From: Phascolarctobacterium_A sp034086985
GTDB taxonomy: Bacteria > Bacillota > Negativicutes > Acidaminococcales > Acidaminococcaceae
Length of the DNA stretch: 40,923 nucleotides
Reading direction: 5' to 3'
NCBI GenBank assembly: GCA_034086985.1
Contig: JAXDZG010000016.1
Coordinates: 1 to 40,923, forward strand
Both the position numbers and the translations under genes were made by a program. Shown piece after piece: positions 39,659-40,923 of this stretch. The first letter of the stretch is position 1, and each line of letters starts with the position of its first letter. Below the pieces are notes generated by a model. It made no database searches, was not told where the DNA came from, and worked only from the letters and a program-made list of their open reading frames with translations.

Positions 39659-40158
39659 TGAAAACTCATGAAGAATATATGCAGCTGGCGCTGGAGGAGG
39701 CCCGCAAGGCGGCTGCCCTTGGAGAAATCCCCATTGGCGCAGTGCTTGTACACGAGGGCGAGGTCATTGCCAGCGCCCATAATATGCGGGAGACTTGGCA
39801 GGACGGCACGGCACATGCGGAGATTATCGTTATCCAAGAGGCTTGTAAAAAATTAGGGCGCTGGCGTCTCAGTGGCTGTAGCCTCTATGTAACTGTGGAG
39901 CCATGTCCCATGTGCAGCGGTGCTATTGTTAACAGTCGTATCGATACAGTGGTTTATGGATGTCCCGATGTGAAGGCCGGAGGAGCAGAGTCGATTTTTA
40001 ATATCATTACCAATCCCAACCTCAATCATTGTGCAACTGTCATAAGTGGCGTGTGCGAAGAGGAGTGCGCCCAGGTGATGAAGGCTTTCTTCAAGCGGCG
40101 GCGGGAAGAAAATAAAGCTAAAAAACAGCAGCAAAGGGAAGGCTGCTGTCATGTATAA
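39658..40158 (+). CDS. tadA: TadA, tRNA-specific adenosine deaminase
   Basis: TadA (166 residues) deaminates A34 of tRNA-Arg(ACG) to inosine. The zinc and catalytic residues are visible: His53 and Glu55 in TAHAEI, and Cys83 and Cys86 in PCPMCSGA. NMRETWQDGTAHAE and DVKAGGAESIFNI segments are typical of TadA and separate it from other deaminases. The start ATG overlaps the TAA stop of the ABC-F gene (TAATG), so the two are translationally coupled. An open frame upstream to 39625 is ignored. The C-terminal tail is Lys/Gln-rich. Confidence 0.93.
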   Translation: MKTHEEYMQLALEEARKAAALGEIPIGAVLVHEGEVIASAHNMRETWQDGTAHAEIIVIQEACKKLGRWRLSGCSLYVTVEPCPMCSGAIVNSRIDTVVYGCPDVKAGGAESIFNIITNPNLNHCATVISGVCEEECAQVMKAFFKRRREENKAKKQQQREGCCHV

Positions 40159-40217
40159 GGGCTTGCGGTGAGCAAGCTATAGCTTCATAAATAGGGGATG
40201 GACGAGGAGGCGAGCCT

Positions 40218-40478
40218 ATGAATATTTATCTTTGGCGTCATAACAAAACCTATCACAGCCACAGCATGATTGATGAACCCTGCTTAAATAATGAGTTCTA
40301 TTTAGATGCGTTAGCCATTGTTGTCGCTCACGATTTGGACGAGGCCTTGGCTAAGCTGGCGGAGCAAAACGCCGGTTGGCGAGTGGATGATTTGCGAGCT
40401 CTGCCCTGCACGGTCATCCCTGCAGATAAGGCTGGCATCATCTTTACGGAGTTGCGCGGCATGATTAACCATTTGTAA
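40218..40478 (+). CDS. Small protein of unknown function
   Basis: I do not recognise this 86-residue soluble protein. It has no membrane segment or metal-binding motif. It begins MNIYLWRHNKTYHSHS, and its middle is predicted helical (LDEALAKLAEQNAGW). GAGGAGGCG lies just before ATG 40218, and a terminator follows the stop codon closely, both of which support a real gene. It may share a transcript with tadA, 59 nt upstream. Confidence 0.7.
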   Translation: MNIYLWRHNKTYHSHSMIDEPCLNNEFYLDALAIVVAHDLDEALAKLAEQNAGWRVDDLRALPCTVIPADKAGIIFTELRGMINHL

Positions 40479-40487
40479 ATTTTCTTA

Positions 40488-40518
40488 CCCCAATCCACTT
40501 TCTGGATTGGGGTTTTTT
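40488..40518 (+). terminator. Terminator of the ABC-F/tadA gene group
   Basis: CCCCAATCCA (40488-40497) pairs with TGGATTGGGG (40503-40512) and runs into TTTTTT. Confidence 0.93.
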
Positions 40519-40528
40519 GTTATATGAA

Positions 40529-40649
40529 AACCACGCCATAGTGGCGTGGTTCCGAGAAGCTTTAGCGGTGAGTAATAAAAAAACTCCTAATGTGATATGA
40601 TACTAGTGACCTGCCAGTCAAAGTAAATTCACATTAGGAGGAGATTAAA
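40529..40649 (+). mobile_element. Probable left end of an IS200-type element
   Basis: A perfect hairpin AACCACGCCA/TGGCGTGGTT (40529-40551) lies about 100 nt before the transposase start. This fits the subterminal hairpin that IS200/IS605 transposases recognise. A second, long pairing hides the transposase ribosome binding site: CTCCTAATGTGA (40584-40595) with TCACATTAGGAG (40629-40640). The exact outer boundary cannot be fixed without the right end, which is outside the window. Confidence 0.6.
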
Positions 40650-40923
40650 ATGCCAAAAGGGCAAAATGATGACGTAAATAGTTTAGCACATACTAAGTGG
40701 AATTGTAAGTACCATGTGGTATTTGCGCCAAAATATCGCAGAAAAGTTTTTTATGAAGAAAAAAGACTAGCGATTAGAGATGTTTTAAGACAGCTATGCG
40801 CATGGAAAGGGGTAGAAATTCTTGAAGGAGAAATTTGTCCAGACCATGTACACCTGCTGCTGAGTATCCCGCCCAAAATGAGCATTTCGTATTTCATCGG
40901 CTATCTCAAAGGCAAAAGCAGCC
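40650..40923 (+). CDS. tnpA: IS200-type transposase TnpA, N-terminal part (cut by window end)
   Basis: This is a single-strand HUH transposase of the IS200 family (Y1 transposase), with 91 codons visible and no stop before the window edge. It begins MPKGQNDDVNSLAHTKWN and contains YHVVFAPKYRRKVF, a family hallmark. The metal-binding HUH motif is in CPDHVHLLLSIPP. The catalytic Tyr lies beyond the window. AGGAGG (40636-40641) is spaced 8 nt from ATG 40650. No frameshift is seen in the visible part. Whether an IS605-type tnpB follows cannot be seen. Confidence 0.93.
   Translation, partial: MPKGQNDDVNSLAHTKWNCKYHVVFAPKYRRKVFYEEKRLAIRDVLRQLCAWKGVEILEGEICPDHVHLLLSIPPKMSISYFIGYLKGKSS

Overview
The window looks like a chromosomal segment of an anaerobic, diderm Firmicute, most likely a member of the Negativicutes (an Acidaminococcaceae genus such as Phascolarctobacterium would fit). 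Three lines of evidence support this. Housekeeping genes have Firmicute-type arrangement and strong AGGAGG ribosome binding sites. Central metabolism includes a monomeric pyruvate:ferredoxin oxidoreductase. There are three large autotransporters with C-terminal beta-barrels ending in Phe, which require an outer membrane. The taxonomic call is inference from gene content, not from a database search.

Layout. 1-170: end of an rRNA operon (5S rRNA and terminator). 285-1943: NhaC-family Na+/H+ antiporter. 2090-9443: purine operon purE-purF-purM-purN-purH(IMP cyclohydrolase domain only)-purD-guaB, with a near-consensus promoter and a strong terminator. 9510-13996: a FlK-like thioesterase on the minus strand, then on the plus strand a DUF190 protein, a DUF697-like membrane protein, a COG2509-type FAD oxidoreductase, a small membrane protein and a pair of UspA proteins. 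14046-17734: monocistronic PFOR (nifJ). 17744-22494: polA-mutM-coaE-lytic transglycosylase operon. 22546-22857: two tRNA-Leu genes. 23055-35088: three tandem minus-strand autotransporters of 1223, 1383 and 1309 residues. 35363-37434: divergent LytS-like sensor kinase and a response regulator with a SARP-like output domain. 37626-40518: ABC-F ATPase, tadA and a small unknown gene. 40529-40923: left end of an IS200-type insertion sequence, cut by the window edge.

The standout region is 23-37 kb. All three autotransporter passengers carry HExxH plus a distal conserved His, a Met-turn-like segment and a following DLGY/DLGH block. This order resembles leishmanolysin-like (M8) metzincin metallopeptidases, so they are predicted surface or secreted metalloproteases. 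A two-part motif (TGTGACA, then TTTTATG on the coding strand) lies 74-85 nt upstream of each start codon. The same motif recurs as part of an exact 19-bp inverted copy overlapping the stop codon of the neighbouring response regulator gene, so the two-component system and the autotransporters may form one regulated locus.

Other notable points. The IMP cyclohydrolase is free-standing, so AICAR transformylase must be encoded elsewhere. The IMP dehydrogenase closely resembles the Tritrichomonas foetus enzyme, including the catalytic Cys at residue 319. A cluster of three palindromes follows autotransporter 1. The IS200 transposase ribosome binding site is sequestered in a 12-bp stem. No CRISPR array was seen. 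No stretch over about 300 bases is free of genes or recognisable elements.
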